Shown piece after piece: positions 1 through 5,305 of a stretch of 10,316 bases of DNA (position 1 is its first letter; every line of letters starts with the position of its first letter). The stretch is from an uncultured Collinsella sp. (GTDB lineage Bacteria; Actinomycetota; Coriobacteriia; Coriobacteriales; Coriobacteriaceae). A program made the position numbers and the translations under genes. The stretch spans positions 1 through 10,316 of the forward strand of contig URTZ01000059.1 in assembly GCA_900550825.1 (NCBI GenBank), given 5' to 3'. The notes beneath the pieces were generated by a model that was not told the DNA's origin, did no database searches, and saw only the letters and a program-made list of their open reading frames with translations.

Positions 1-137
1 AGCCCCGATTCGTCCATAAGCTCCATCTCGGACGGCAGCTTGTCTCCGCGTGCGTAGATGCCGGCGGCGATGCGGTCGCGAAGCGTACCCGCCAAGCGCT
101 CGTATTGGGCCAGTTTCTTTTTAGACGAAGCGTTCAT
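1..137 (-). CDS. GntR-family transcriptional regulator, N-terminal part (cut by window edge)
   Basis: The minus strand opens at ATG 135-137 and stays open to the window edge, giving 45 residues. They begin MNASSKKKLAQYERLAG and continue through RDRIAAGIYARGDKLPSEMEL. This is the first part of a GntR winged helix-turn-helix: the YxxLxxxLRxxIxxGxYxxGxxLPSExEL pattern is typical of HutC/FrlR-type GntR repressors. The effector domain lies outside the window, so the ligand class is unknown. A weak AGG lies about 9 bases upstream of the ATG. The gene is divergent from the SIS/PTS operon that begins at 343 and shares its control region, so it is probably the local repressor of that operon. Family assignment rests on the visible DNA-binding part; the regulatory role is inferred from position. 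Confidence 0.85.
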   Translation of the reverse strand, partial: MNASSKKKLAQYERLAGTLRDRIAAGIYARGDKLPSEMELMDESG

Positions 138-180
138 GCGATCAACCTGTATCTAACTTGTATGCGTATCTAATCAAGCG

Positions 181-193
181 TGTATTCAATACA
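181..193. promoter_or_regulatory. Perfect palindrome, candidate GntR operator
   Basis: TGTATTCAATACA has 6-bp arms, TGTATT and AATACA, around one central base. Its arms contain the same TGTAT block found in the 18-bp direct repeats nearby. Short, AT-rich, odd-length dyads of this type are typical of GntR-family operators. It lies 44 bp upstream of the leftward regulator start. Confidence 0.5.
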
Positions 194-204
194 ACAACAA
201 AACC

Positions 205-236
205 GCTGGTAGCTAGCTATCGAAAACCTTACCAGC
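205..236. repeat. Short inverted repeat in the divergent control region
   Basis: GCTGGTA at 205-211 is matched by TACCAGC at 230-236, a 7-bp perfect inverted repeat with an 18-base spacer. There is no T-tract, so it does not look like a terminator. It sits midway between the divergent genes and may be a second regulator site or a chance dyad. Confidence 0.35.
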
Positions 237-269
237 AAAATTTCTAAGACAAATATAGCATACAACTAG

Positions 270-298
270 TCGACATAACCAAAACATGTATGTAACTT
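270..298 (+). promoter_or_regulatory. Candidate promoter of the SIS/PTS operon
   Basis: TCGACA at 270-275 matches the -35 consensus at five of six bases. Seventeen bases later TAACTT (293-298) is a weak -10. The weak -10 lies inside the 18-bp repeat at 287-304, so a protein bound there would block it. This arrangement fits repression by the divergent GntR protein. The call is tentative because the -10 is poor. Confidence 0.35.
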
Positions 299-342
299 GT
301 ATGCCATCGAGAGCATCAAACGAGAAGAAAGGCTGATGCACG

Positions 343-1335
343 ATGACTACTCAGGAACAGGTTAAGGATGTCGTCTCCCAGGTTTTGGCTGACAAGGCAG
401 ACAAGGGCGGCATCAAGCGCGTCGTGTGGATTGGCGCTGGCGGATCCAACGGCGGCAACTATCCTGCCCAGTACTTTATGGAGCACGAGGCCACGCAGGT
501 CGTGAGCTCCAGCTACACCAGCAACGAGTTCGTGCACGCCACCCCGGCCTACGTCAACGAGAACACCCTGGCCGTCGTCGTGTCCATGCGCGGCACCAAG
601 GAGACCATCGTTGCCGCCCAGGTCGCCAAGGACCACGGCGCCAGCACCATCGCCATCTATGTTGACGAGTCCGGCCTCACCGAGGTCTGCGACTACAAGA
701 TCCAGTACGACAGCCTGGCCGTCGACGAGTCCTGCATGGGTCGCACCAACTCCGCCGTCGTGACCATGATCGCCATGGAGCTCACGCAGCAGACCGAGGG
801 CTATGCCGAGTACGAGACCGCTATGGCCGCGTTTGACTTGGTCGACCCCATCTATCGCAAGGCCGTCGAGTACACCCGTCCGCTCGCTGCCAAGTGGGCC
901 GAGCAGAACGCCGACAAGCCCTGCATCAACGTCATGGCCCAGGGCCCGCTCTTTGGTGCCGCCTACGTCTTTAGCATCTGCAACGTGCAGGAGATGCTGC
1001 AGATCGACTCTTGCACCATCAACACCTGCGATTTCTTCCATGGCCCCTTCGAGATCCTGGACAAGCGCACCTCGCTGTTCCAGCTCATCAGTGTCGGCCG
1101 CAGCCGCTGCAACGACGAGCGCGGCATCCGCTTCGTCAACCAGTACGGTGGCGAGCGCGTCTATCAGCTCGACGCCAAGGAGCTCGGCCTTAACGACATC
1201 AAGGACAGCGTGAGCGAGTACTTCAACCACCTGATCTTTGCCCCGATCCTCAACAACGTGTACATGCGCGCACTCTCTGCCGTCACCCACAAGGACTACA
1301 TGACGCGCCGCTACATGTGGAAACTTGAGTATTAG
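343..1335 (+). CDS. SIS-domain sugar-phosphate deglycase-like protein (FrlB/FraB/GfrF type), copy 1
   Basis: This 330-residue protein has two SIS domains in tandem. The first carries GAGGS at residues 31-35 and the phosphate-loop-like SMRGTKET at 81-88. The second carries the catalytic pair. Glu217 (in VQEMLQID) and His233 (in FFHGPFE) are 16 residues apart, as are Glu488/His504 in GlmS and Glu214/His230 in FraB. The C-terminus RRYMWKLEY resembles the conserved RRY end of FrlB-type enzymes. Length (about 325-340) also fits that family. Known members split phosphorylated Amadori or Heyns products (fructoselysine 6-P, glucoselysine 6-P, fructose-asparagine 6-P) into hexose 6-P and amino acid in the cytosol. 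AAAGG at 328-332 precedes the ATG. It is the first gene of the locus. A GlmS-like isomerase is unlikely because there is no glutaminase domain. The substrate is not determined. Confidence 0.85.
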   Translation: MTTQEQVKDVVSQVLADKADKGGIKRVVWIGAGGSNGGNYPAQYFMEHEATQVVSSSYTSNEFVHATPAYVNENTLAVVVSMRGTKETIVAAQVAKDHGASTIAIYVDESGLTEVCDYKIQYDSLAVDESCMGRTNSAVVTMIAMELTQQTEGYAEYETAMAAFDLVDPIYRKAVEYTRPLAAKWAEQNADKPCINVMAQGPLFGAAYVFSICNVQEMLQIDSCTINTCDFFHGPFEILDKRTSLFQLISVGRSRCNDERGIRFVNQYGGERVYQLDAKELGLNDIKDSVSEYFNHLIFAPILNNVYMRALSAVTHKDYMTRRYMWKLEY

Positions 1336-1362
1336 TTACGGCGTTTTACCAAACGCCGTAAC
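1335..1362. repeat. Perfect 12-bp stem, 4-base loop hairpin at the SIS/EIIB junction
   Basis: The arm 1335-1346 (starting at the G of the TAG stop, GTTACGGCGTTT) is exactly complementary to 1351-1362 (AAACGCCGTAAC), with loop TACC. It begins where the deglycase gene ends and stops where recognisable EIIB coding sequence begins. No T-tract follows (CGCTTCGTCTTTGG), so it is a poor intrinsic terminator, although it could weaken read-through or protect the upstream mRNA 3' end. Its position at the break of a truncated gene suggests that it may be a scar of the rearrangement or a fold-back artefact. Confidence 0.8.
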
Positions 1363-1605
1363 CGCTTCGTCTTTGGCAACACTGCCGAGATGCTGCAGTT
1401 CTGCCAGGGCTACAAGCTCGACGCCATCAACCTGGGCGCCACCGCCAACCACGACGGTGCCGATCAGATTGGCGGCAAGGACAGCTCCGTCTTCCTCGAC
1501 GCCACCCAGAAGGCCGACGTCAACCAGCTGCTCGACATGGGCATCAAGCTCTACGTCCAGCAGACCCCTACGTATCAGAGCGTCGACATCGACGCCAAGC
1601 TGTAA
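1363..1605 (+). pseudogene. PTS mannose/fructose/sorbose-family EIIB, C-terminal remnant
   Basis: The reading frame RFVFGNTAEMLQFCQGY, then LDAINLGATANHDGADQIGG, then LLDMGIKLYVQQTPT matches the C-terminal half of mannose-family EIIB: the segment before the INxG strand, the strand itself, and the final helix with VxxQxxP. Family members are about 155-165 residues; about 80 are left here. The N-terminal half, with the DDRLIHGQ-type motif holding the phosphorylated His, is missing from this window. The first in-frame ATG (1390) has no convincing ribosome binding site. The stretch is in the same frame as the deglycase gene just upstream and is separated from it only by TAG and a perfect hairpin. 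It lies directly before EIIC and EIID, the normal position for EIIB. Most likely it is a deleted gene or an assembly error; a short functional protein is unlikely. Confidence 0.75.
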
Positions 1606-1641
1606 TCAACCAGGCTTTTGCCTGACTGAAAGGAGAAGGGT

Positions 1642-2436
1642 ATGAATACGTTCATCAGTGCGGTGCTCGTCGGCCTCGTCGGCGTGTTCTGCATGTGGGA
1701 CTCCCGCCTGCTCGGTCGTCTTAACTTCGAGCAGCCCCTCGTTGGCGCTACGCTCGTCGGTCTGCTGCTGGGCGATGTGCCCACCGGCCTTGCCGTCGGT
1801 GCCGCCGTCGAGCTCGTGTCCATGGGCCTGGTGCAGGTCGGCGCCGCCGTTCCGCCCGATATGGTCCTGGGCGGCATCGTGGCCGCTGCCTTTGCGTGCC
1901 TGACCGATGCTTCCGCCGAGACCGCCATGACGATCGCCATCCCGGTCGCCGTCCTGGGTCAGCTCCTCGGCATCGTGTTCCGTTCCATCATCGCCGCCCT
2001 CACCCATGTGGCAGATAGCGCGATCGATAACGGAAAGTTCAAGACCGCTTACCGTATGCACATCTGCGCCGGCTCCGGTCTGTACGCCGTCATGTACTTC
2101 CTGCCGATCTTCCTCGCCGTCTTTGTTGGCACCGACCTGGTTCAGGCCATCGTCAACATGGTTCCCGAGTGGCTGTCCACTGGTCTTAACGTTTCGACCA
2201 AGATCATGACCGCCTACGGCTTGGCCCTGCTGCTCACCATGATGATCAAGAAGGGTATGACTCCGTTCCTGTTCATCGGTTTCCTGCTCGCCGCTTACCT
2301 CAACCTGTCCGTCATCGCGGTCGCTCTGATCGGTGTGTGCCTGGCTGTCGTCTTCATGGGCTTCAAGTTCAACGGTTCCCATGCAGCCGCCGGTGTCGAT
2401 TCCGACTACGATCCGCTCGAAGACGACGAAGACTAA
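1642..2436 (+). CDS. PTS mannose/fructose/sorbose-family transporter subunit EIIC
   Basis: This 264-residue, strongly hydrophobic protein is the membrane EIIC subunit, which with EIID forms the sugar channel of mannose-type PTS transporters. The N-terminus MNTFISAVLVGLVGVFCMWDS, the segment EQPLVGATLVGLLLGD (about residues 32-47) and the glycine-rich GAAVELVSMGLVQVGAAVPPD are family hallmarks. Several further hydrophobic segments follow to about residue 240. The tail is acidic (SDYDPLEDDED). Length matches the usual 250-270. A strong AAGGAGAAGG precedes the ATG. The gene starts 36 bp after the EIIB remnant, and the EIID ribosome binding site overlaps its stop codon, so EIIC and EIID are co-translated. 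Substrate cannot be inferred from EIIC alone; the flanking deglycases point to a glycated amino acid. Confidence 0.93.
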   Translation: MNTFISAVLVGLVGVFCMWDSRLLGRLNFEQPLVGATLVGLLLGDVPTGLAVGAAVELVSMGLVQVGAAVPPDMVLGGIVAAAFACLTDASAETAMTIAIPVAVLGQLLGIVFRSIIAALTHVADSAIDNGKFKTAYRMHICAGSGLYAVMYFLPIFLAVFVGTDLVQAIVNMVPEWLSTGLNVSTKIMTAYGLALLLTMMIKKGMTPFLFIGFLLAAYLNLSVIAVALIGVCLAVVFMGFKFNGSHAAAGVDSDYDPLEDDED

Positions 2437-2449
2437 GGAGGAACACACT

Positions 2450-3283
2450 ATGGCAACCGCAACCAAGGACGTGTCCCTGAACAAGAAGGTCAGCCAGTTC
2501 TTCTGGCGCTCCTGGGCCATCCAGGCCTCTTGGAACTACGAGCGTCAGATGAACATGGGCTTCCTCTACGGCATGGTTCCCACGCTCGACCGCCTCTATC
2601 CGGATGAGTCCGACCCCAAGCAGCTCGCTGCTAAGAAAGAGGCTTACCACCGTCACATGGCGTTCTACAACTGCACCCCGCAGACGAGCGCCTTCATCCT
2701 GGGCCTCTCCGCTTCCATGGAGGAGGAGTACGCCAAGGATCCCGAGAACTTCGACCCCGATTCGATCAACGCGGTCAAGACCTCCCTCATGGGCCCGCTT
2801 TCCGGTATCGGTGACTCCTTCTTCCAGGGCACCATCCGCGTCATCGCCTTTGGTCTGGGCGTTCAGCTGGCTCAGCAGGGCTCCATCATGGGCCCGATCC
2901 TGGCCATGCTCATCTCCATCGTCCCCTCCGTGCTGATCACTTGGTTCGCTGCCAAGATGGGTTATCAGGGCGGCCACCAGTACCTGAGCAAGCTCCAGGG
3001 CGGCGACCTCATGGAGAAGCTCATGTATGTCTGCGGCATCGTGGGTCTTATGTCCGTGGGCGGCATGATCGCCACGCTGATCGGCGCCACCACCCCGCTG
3101 CAGTTCGCTGACGGCACCGTCGTTATCCAGGACATCCTGGACGGCATGATGCCTCAGATGATCTCCCTCGGCCTCACTGGCCTTATGTATGCGCTCATCA
3201 AGAAGAACGTCAACACCGGTTGGCTTCTCGTGATCGCCATCGTGGGCGGCATCGCCCTCTCCGCGGCCGGCATCCTGGCCTAG
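2450..3283 (+). CDS. PTS mannose/fructose/sorbose-family transporter subunit EIID
   Basis: This 277-residue protein is the EIID subunit specific to the mannose PTS family. The N-terminal region reads FFWRSWAIQASWNYERQMN, followed by GFLYGMVPTLDRLY. The conserved MGPLSGIGDSFFQGT begins at residue 114. Hydrophobic segments follow at about 130-165 and 190-215 and at the C-terminus (LLVIAIVGGIALSAAGILA). This order matches ManZ-type proteins. The chosen start is ATG 2450, with AAGGAGG at 2435-2441 overlapping the EIIC TAA; longer readings upstream run through EIIC in another frame. With EIIC it would form the membrane complex, which normally needs cytosolic EIIA and EIIB for phosphate transfer. 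No EIIA is visible here and EIIB is truncated. Confidence 0.93.
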   Translation: MATATKDVSLNKKVSQFFWRSWAIQASWNYERQMNMGFLYGMVPTLDRLYPDESDPKQLAAKKEAYHRHMAFYNCTPQTSAFILGLSASMEEEYAKDPENFDPDSINAVKTSLMGPLSGIGDSFFQGTIRVIAFGLGVQLAQQGSIMGPILAMLISIVPSVLITWFAAKMGYQGGHQYLSKLQGGDLMEKLMYVCGIVGLMSVGGMIATLIGATTPLQFADGTVVIQDILDGMMPQMISLGLTGLMYALIKKNVNTGWLLVIAIVGGIALSAAGILA

Positions 3284-3315
3284 TCGCGATCGAGCGTCTA
3301 ATCGCTTTCCCCCGG

Positions 3316-3350
3316 GGGCCTGCCTGGCATCCCATACCCCAGGCAGGTTC
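3316..3350. other. Hairpin between EIID and the second deglycase
   Basis: CCTGCCTGG (3319-3327) pairs perfectly with CCAGGCAGG (3339-3347) across an 11-base loop. The stem can extend to 3316/3350 through one further Watson-Crick pair and two G-U pairs. The following bases are C-rich rather than T-rich, so it is not a classic terminator. It lies 35 bp past the EIID stop and could be a 3'-end stabiliser or partial terminator that lets downstream expression differ. Confidence 0.55.
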
Positions 3351-3362
3351 CCATCCCCAAAC

Positions 3363-3390
3363 GTGACAAAGGGACCGTCCCTTATGTCAC
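3363..3390. repeat. REP-like palindrome
   Basis: GTGACAAAGGGAC at 3363-3375 mirrors GTCCCTTATGTCAC at 3377-3390, with a single one-base bulge and a near-zero loop. The GTGACA...AAGGGAC...GTCCCTT...TGTCAC form is that of extragenic palindromes scattered through many bacterial genomes. It lies between EIID and the second deglycase. A GTG inside it opens a long in-frame reading into the deglycase, but that is not the real start. Confidence 0.6.
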
Positions 3391-3482
3391 ATCCTCGACG
3401 GGCTGGCGACTCGGCCCAAATCACGGTAACCCTGCGAGCGTCCGGCAATGTGGCGCCGCAAAAATCGAAAGGAATGTGTCAG

Positions 3483-4466
3483 ATGTACGAGATCGACCTT
3501 AACCTCCCTAAGCAGATCGTCGCTGACGTCCTGTCCAACCACGAGATCCACAGCGTTGCCTTCGTCGGCTGCGGTGCCTCCATGTCCGACCTGTACCCCG
3601 CCAAGTACTTCCTGGCCAACAACACGGACAAGCTGAACGTTCAGATCTTCACCGCTAACGAGTTCAACTACGACACGCCTTCCTGGGTCAACGAGCACAC
3701 CTTCGTGATCACCTGCTCCCTCGGTGGCTCCACGCCCGAGACCGTCGAGGCCAACAAGACCGCCAAGAAGCACAACTGCCCGGTCGTCTCCCTCACCAAC
3801 AAGGCTGGCTCCGCTCTGACCGTCGACGCCGACCACGTCATCGTCCACGGCTTCCACGCCAACTATGCCGCTAAGGCCGAGAAGCCTGGCTACGCCATCG
3901 CTCTTGCTCTCGAGATCCTTCAGCAGACCGAGGGCTATGATCACTACGAGGATATGATCACCGGCCTCACCAACATCTTCGACCTGTGCGAGAACGCCGC
4001 TCAGCACTGCACCAAGCTCGCCAAGAAGTTCGCTGAGGACTTCAAGGACGACAAGATGATCTACTTCATGGCTTCCGGTGCCTCCGAGAAGATGGCTTAT
4101 TCTCACGCCGCCTTCCTGTTCACCGAGATGCAGTGGATCGACGCCGCCGCCTACAACACCGGCGAGTACTTCCACGGCCCGTTCGAGGTTTCCACCGAGG
4201 GTAAGCCCTACGTCTTCTTCATGTCCGATGGTGCTACCCGTCCGATGGACGCCCGCGCCCTCACCTTCCTTGAGCGCATGGGCGCCAAGGTCGCTCTGAT
4301 CGACTCCAAGGACTACGGTCTGGCCGACGCCGTGCCGGCGAGCGTCATCACCTACTTCAACCCGCTGCTGCACCTCGCCGTTATGCGCGAGTACGGCAAC
4401 CAGATCGCCGAGGCCCGTCAGCACCCGCTGACCATGCGTCGCTACATGTGGAAGCTTTCCTACTAA
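3483..4466 (+). CDS. SIS-domain sugar-phosphate deglycase-like protein (FrlB/FraB/GfrF type), copy 2
   Basis: This 327-residue protein has two SIS domains. The first has VGCGASMSD at residues 28-36 and SLGGSTPET at 79-87, a good SIS sugar-phosphate loop. Glu215 (LFTEMQWID) and His231 (EYFHGPFEV) are 16 residues apart and lie within one residue of Glu214/His230 of FraB. The end MRRYMWKLSY nearly matches copy 1. The start ATG 3483 has AAAGGA nine bases upstream. ATG 3474 directly abuts that site, and GTG 3363 lies in a palindrome; both were rejected. It likely cleaves a phosphorylated sugar-amine imported by the adjacent PTS, giving hexose phosphate and amino acid. Having two paralogues beside one EIIC/EIID pair resembles the gfr arrangement of Salmonella, where GfrE and GfrF act on fructoselysine-P and glucoselysine-P. 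Which copy does what is unknown. It is the last gene before a strong terminator. Confidence 0.87.
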   Translation: MYEIDLNLPKQIVADVLSNHEIHSVAFVGCGASMSDLYPAKYFLANNTDKLNVQIFTANEFNYDTPSWVNEHTFVITCSLGGSTPETVEANKTAKKHNCPVVSLTNKAGSALTVDADHVIVHGFHANYAAKAEKPGYAIALALEILQQTEGYDHYEDMITGLTNIFDLCENAAQHCTKLAKKFAEDFKDDKMIYFMASGASEKMAYSHAAFLFTEMQWIDAAAYNTGEYFHGPFEVSTEGKPYVFFMSDGATRPMDARALTFLERMGAKVALIDSKDYGLADAVPASVITYFNPLLHLAVMREYGNQIAEARQHPLTMRRYMWKLSY

Positions 4467-4500
4467 TCACAAGTAAGTAAACCTTACGGGTTGATTGAGA

Positions 4501-4532
4501 GGGGATGGGGTTTGCGCCCCGTCCCCTTTTTT
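4501..4532 (+). terminator. Rho-independent terminator of the SIS/PTS operon
   Basis: GGGGATGGGG (4501-4510) pairs with CCCCGTCCCC (4517-4526) with one T-G wobble and loop TTTGCG. Six Ts follow directly (4527-4532). This is a textbook intrinsic terminator, 34 bp past the second deglycase stop and 20 bp before the HAD gene start. Confidence 0.93.
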
Positions 4533-4552
4533 GCTCTTGAGAGGAGATGCGT

Positions 4553-5182
4553 ATGATCAAGGCAGTGCTGTTTGATATGGACGGCGTGCTGGTCGATACC
4601 GAGTGGTTCTACAACCGCCGCCGCGTGGCGTTTATGGAGGAGAAGGGGTTCCACTTTGACGAGATCCCCGATCTCTCGGGGTCTAACGAGCCGGCCATTT
4701 GGCAGGCGCTGGTGCCCGACGATGTTGAGTTGCGCAAGCGCCTGCGCGTGGAGTACAAGCAGGTCTACAGCCCGGTCCATCCCGTTCCGTATGCCGAGCT
4801 GCTCAACGAGCAGACAGAGCCGGTGATGCGCGAACTGCACGAGCGCGGCGTGAAGTGTGCCATCGCGAGCTCGTCCTATCGCGAGCTGATTGACGAGCTG
4901 GTGGAGATCGCCGGTATCGCCGACGTGCTGGACTACACCATCAGCGGCCACGAGTGCAGCGCGTTTAAGCCCGACCCCGAGATCTACCTGCGCGCCATGG
5001 AGGCGCTGGGCGTGGAGCCGGCCGAGTGCCTGGTCATCGAGGACTCGCCCTTGGGTATCGAGGCAGGCAAGCGCTCCGGTGCTCGCGTTTTGGCTTTGCG
5101 TCCGCACGAGGGCGTCAACCTGGACCAGTCCGCCGCCGATACCATCATCGACAACCTCACCGACATCCTTTCAGCCATCTAG
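4553..5182 (+). CDS. HAD-superfamily hydrolase, beta-phosphoglucomutase-like
   Basis: This 209-residue protein has all four HAD motifs. Motif I is DMDGVLVDTE with nucleophile Asp8 and acid/base Asp10. Motif II is in IASSS at 104-108. Motif III is Lys139 in FKPDPEIY. Motif IV is EDSPLGIEAG from Glu163. The helical cap between residues about 16 and 80 and the overall length fit the subfamily that includes sugar-phosphate phosphatases and beta-phosphoglucomutase. ATG 4553 was chosen because AGGAG (4542-4546) lies six bases before it; ATG 4547 directly abuts that site. The gene sits just after the operon terminator and has no clear promoter of its own, so it may be expressed by terminator read-through. 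A role in handling the hexose phosphate released by the deglycases is possible but inferred from position only. Confidence 0.88.
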   Translation: MIKAVLFDMDGVLVDTEWFYNRRRVAFMEEKGFHFDEIPDLSGSNEPAIWQALVPDDVELRKRLRVEYKQVYSPVHPVPYAELLNEQTEPVMRELHERGVKCAIASSSYRELIDELVEIAGIADVLDYTISGHECSAFKPDPEIYLRAMEALGVEPAECLVIEDSPLGIEAGKRSGARVLALRPHEGVNLDQSAADTIIDNLTDILSAI

Positions 5183-5195
5183 CCATCTAGCGGCA

Positions 5196-5232
5196 AACCA
5201 CCACGAAGGTGCCTGTCTCCTTTGTGGTGGTT
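5196..5232. repeat. REP-like palindrome (AACCACCAC type)
   Basis: The 14-base arm AACCACCACGAAGG (5196-5209) pairs with CCTTTGTGGTGGTT (5219-5232), with only one G-T wobble, around loop TGCCTGTCT. It lies 14 bp past the HAD stop codon and ends just where the next promoter begins. There is no T-tract. It has the AAGG...CCTT inner core also seen in the palindrome at 3363-3390, with different outer arms. It probably belongs to a family of dispersed extragenic palindromes. Confidence 0.6.
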
Positions 5233-5260
5233 GGGCGCCCGTCTCGCTCCATGCTACAAT
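5231..5260 (+). promoter_or_regulatory. Extended -10 promoter for the YitT-family gene
   Basis: TACAAT at 5255-5260 is preceded by TG at 5252-5253, giving an extended -10 (TGCTACAAT). TTGGGC at 5231-5236 is a partial -35 at 18-bp spacing. Transcription would start near 5267, leaving a leader of about 40 bases before the GTG start. Confidence 0.6.
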
Positions 5261-5305
5261 CGCCGACATGCCCCACAATTACATCTGCCTTCGAAAGGAG
5301 CCTGC

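Larger units (their letters stand above)
148..304. promoter_or_regulatory. Divergent control region with repeated TGTAT operator-like sites
   Basis: An 18-bp element, TGTATCTAACTTGTATGC at 148-165, recurs as TGTATGTAACTTGTATGC at 287-304 (17 of 18 identical, same orientation). One copy lies 11 bp from the regulator start and the other 38 bp before the SIS gene. Each contains two TGTAT blocks 11 bp apart, about one helical turn. The 8-bp half TTGTATGC also occurs inverted as GCATACAA at 258-265. In total seven TGTAT/ATACA blocks lie in 155 bp (starts 148, 159, 181, 189, 260, 287, 298). The region is AT-rich against its high-G+C surroundings. These are likely binding sites for the divergent GntR regulator; that is inference. 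Confidence 0.6.

Noticed and set aside
316..1290. Long minus-strand open frame opposite the first deglycase; similar ones lie opposite EIIC, EIID, the second deglycase, YitT and recQ
   Set aside because: They mirror the codon pattern of strong plus-strand genes in high-G+C DNA, show no recognisable domain and have no ribosome binding sites. They are shadows.
343..1335. Glucosamine-6-phosphate synthase (GlmS) for the SIS genes
   Set aside because: The N-terminal glutaminase domain is absent, and the length and C-terminal RRY motif fit the FrlB/FraB type.
1335..1362. Intrinsic terminator after the first deglycase
   Set aside because: The stem is perfect but no run of T follows, and the PTS genes downstream have no other evident promoter.
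1333..1605. Stop-codon read-through making a deglycase-EIIB fusion, since the EIIB remnant is in frame after TAG
   Set aside because: The frame match has a one-in-three chance. The hairpin and the truncated EIIB fit a deletion better, and there is no sign of a recoding signal beyond the hairpin itself.
3363..3482. GTG 3363 as start of the second deglycase
   Set aside because: It lies within a REP-like palindrome and has no ribosome binding site. ATG 3483 has AAAGGA at correct spacing and gives a family-typical N-terminus and length.
5222..5305. ATG near 5222 as start of the YitT-family protein
   Set aside because: That reading crosses the palindrome and the extended -10 promoter. GTG 5306 has a strong AAAGGAG upstream.
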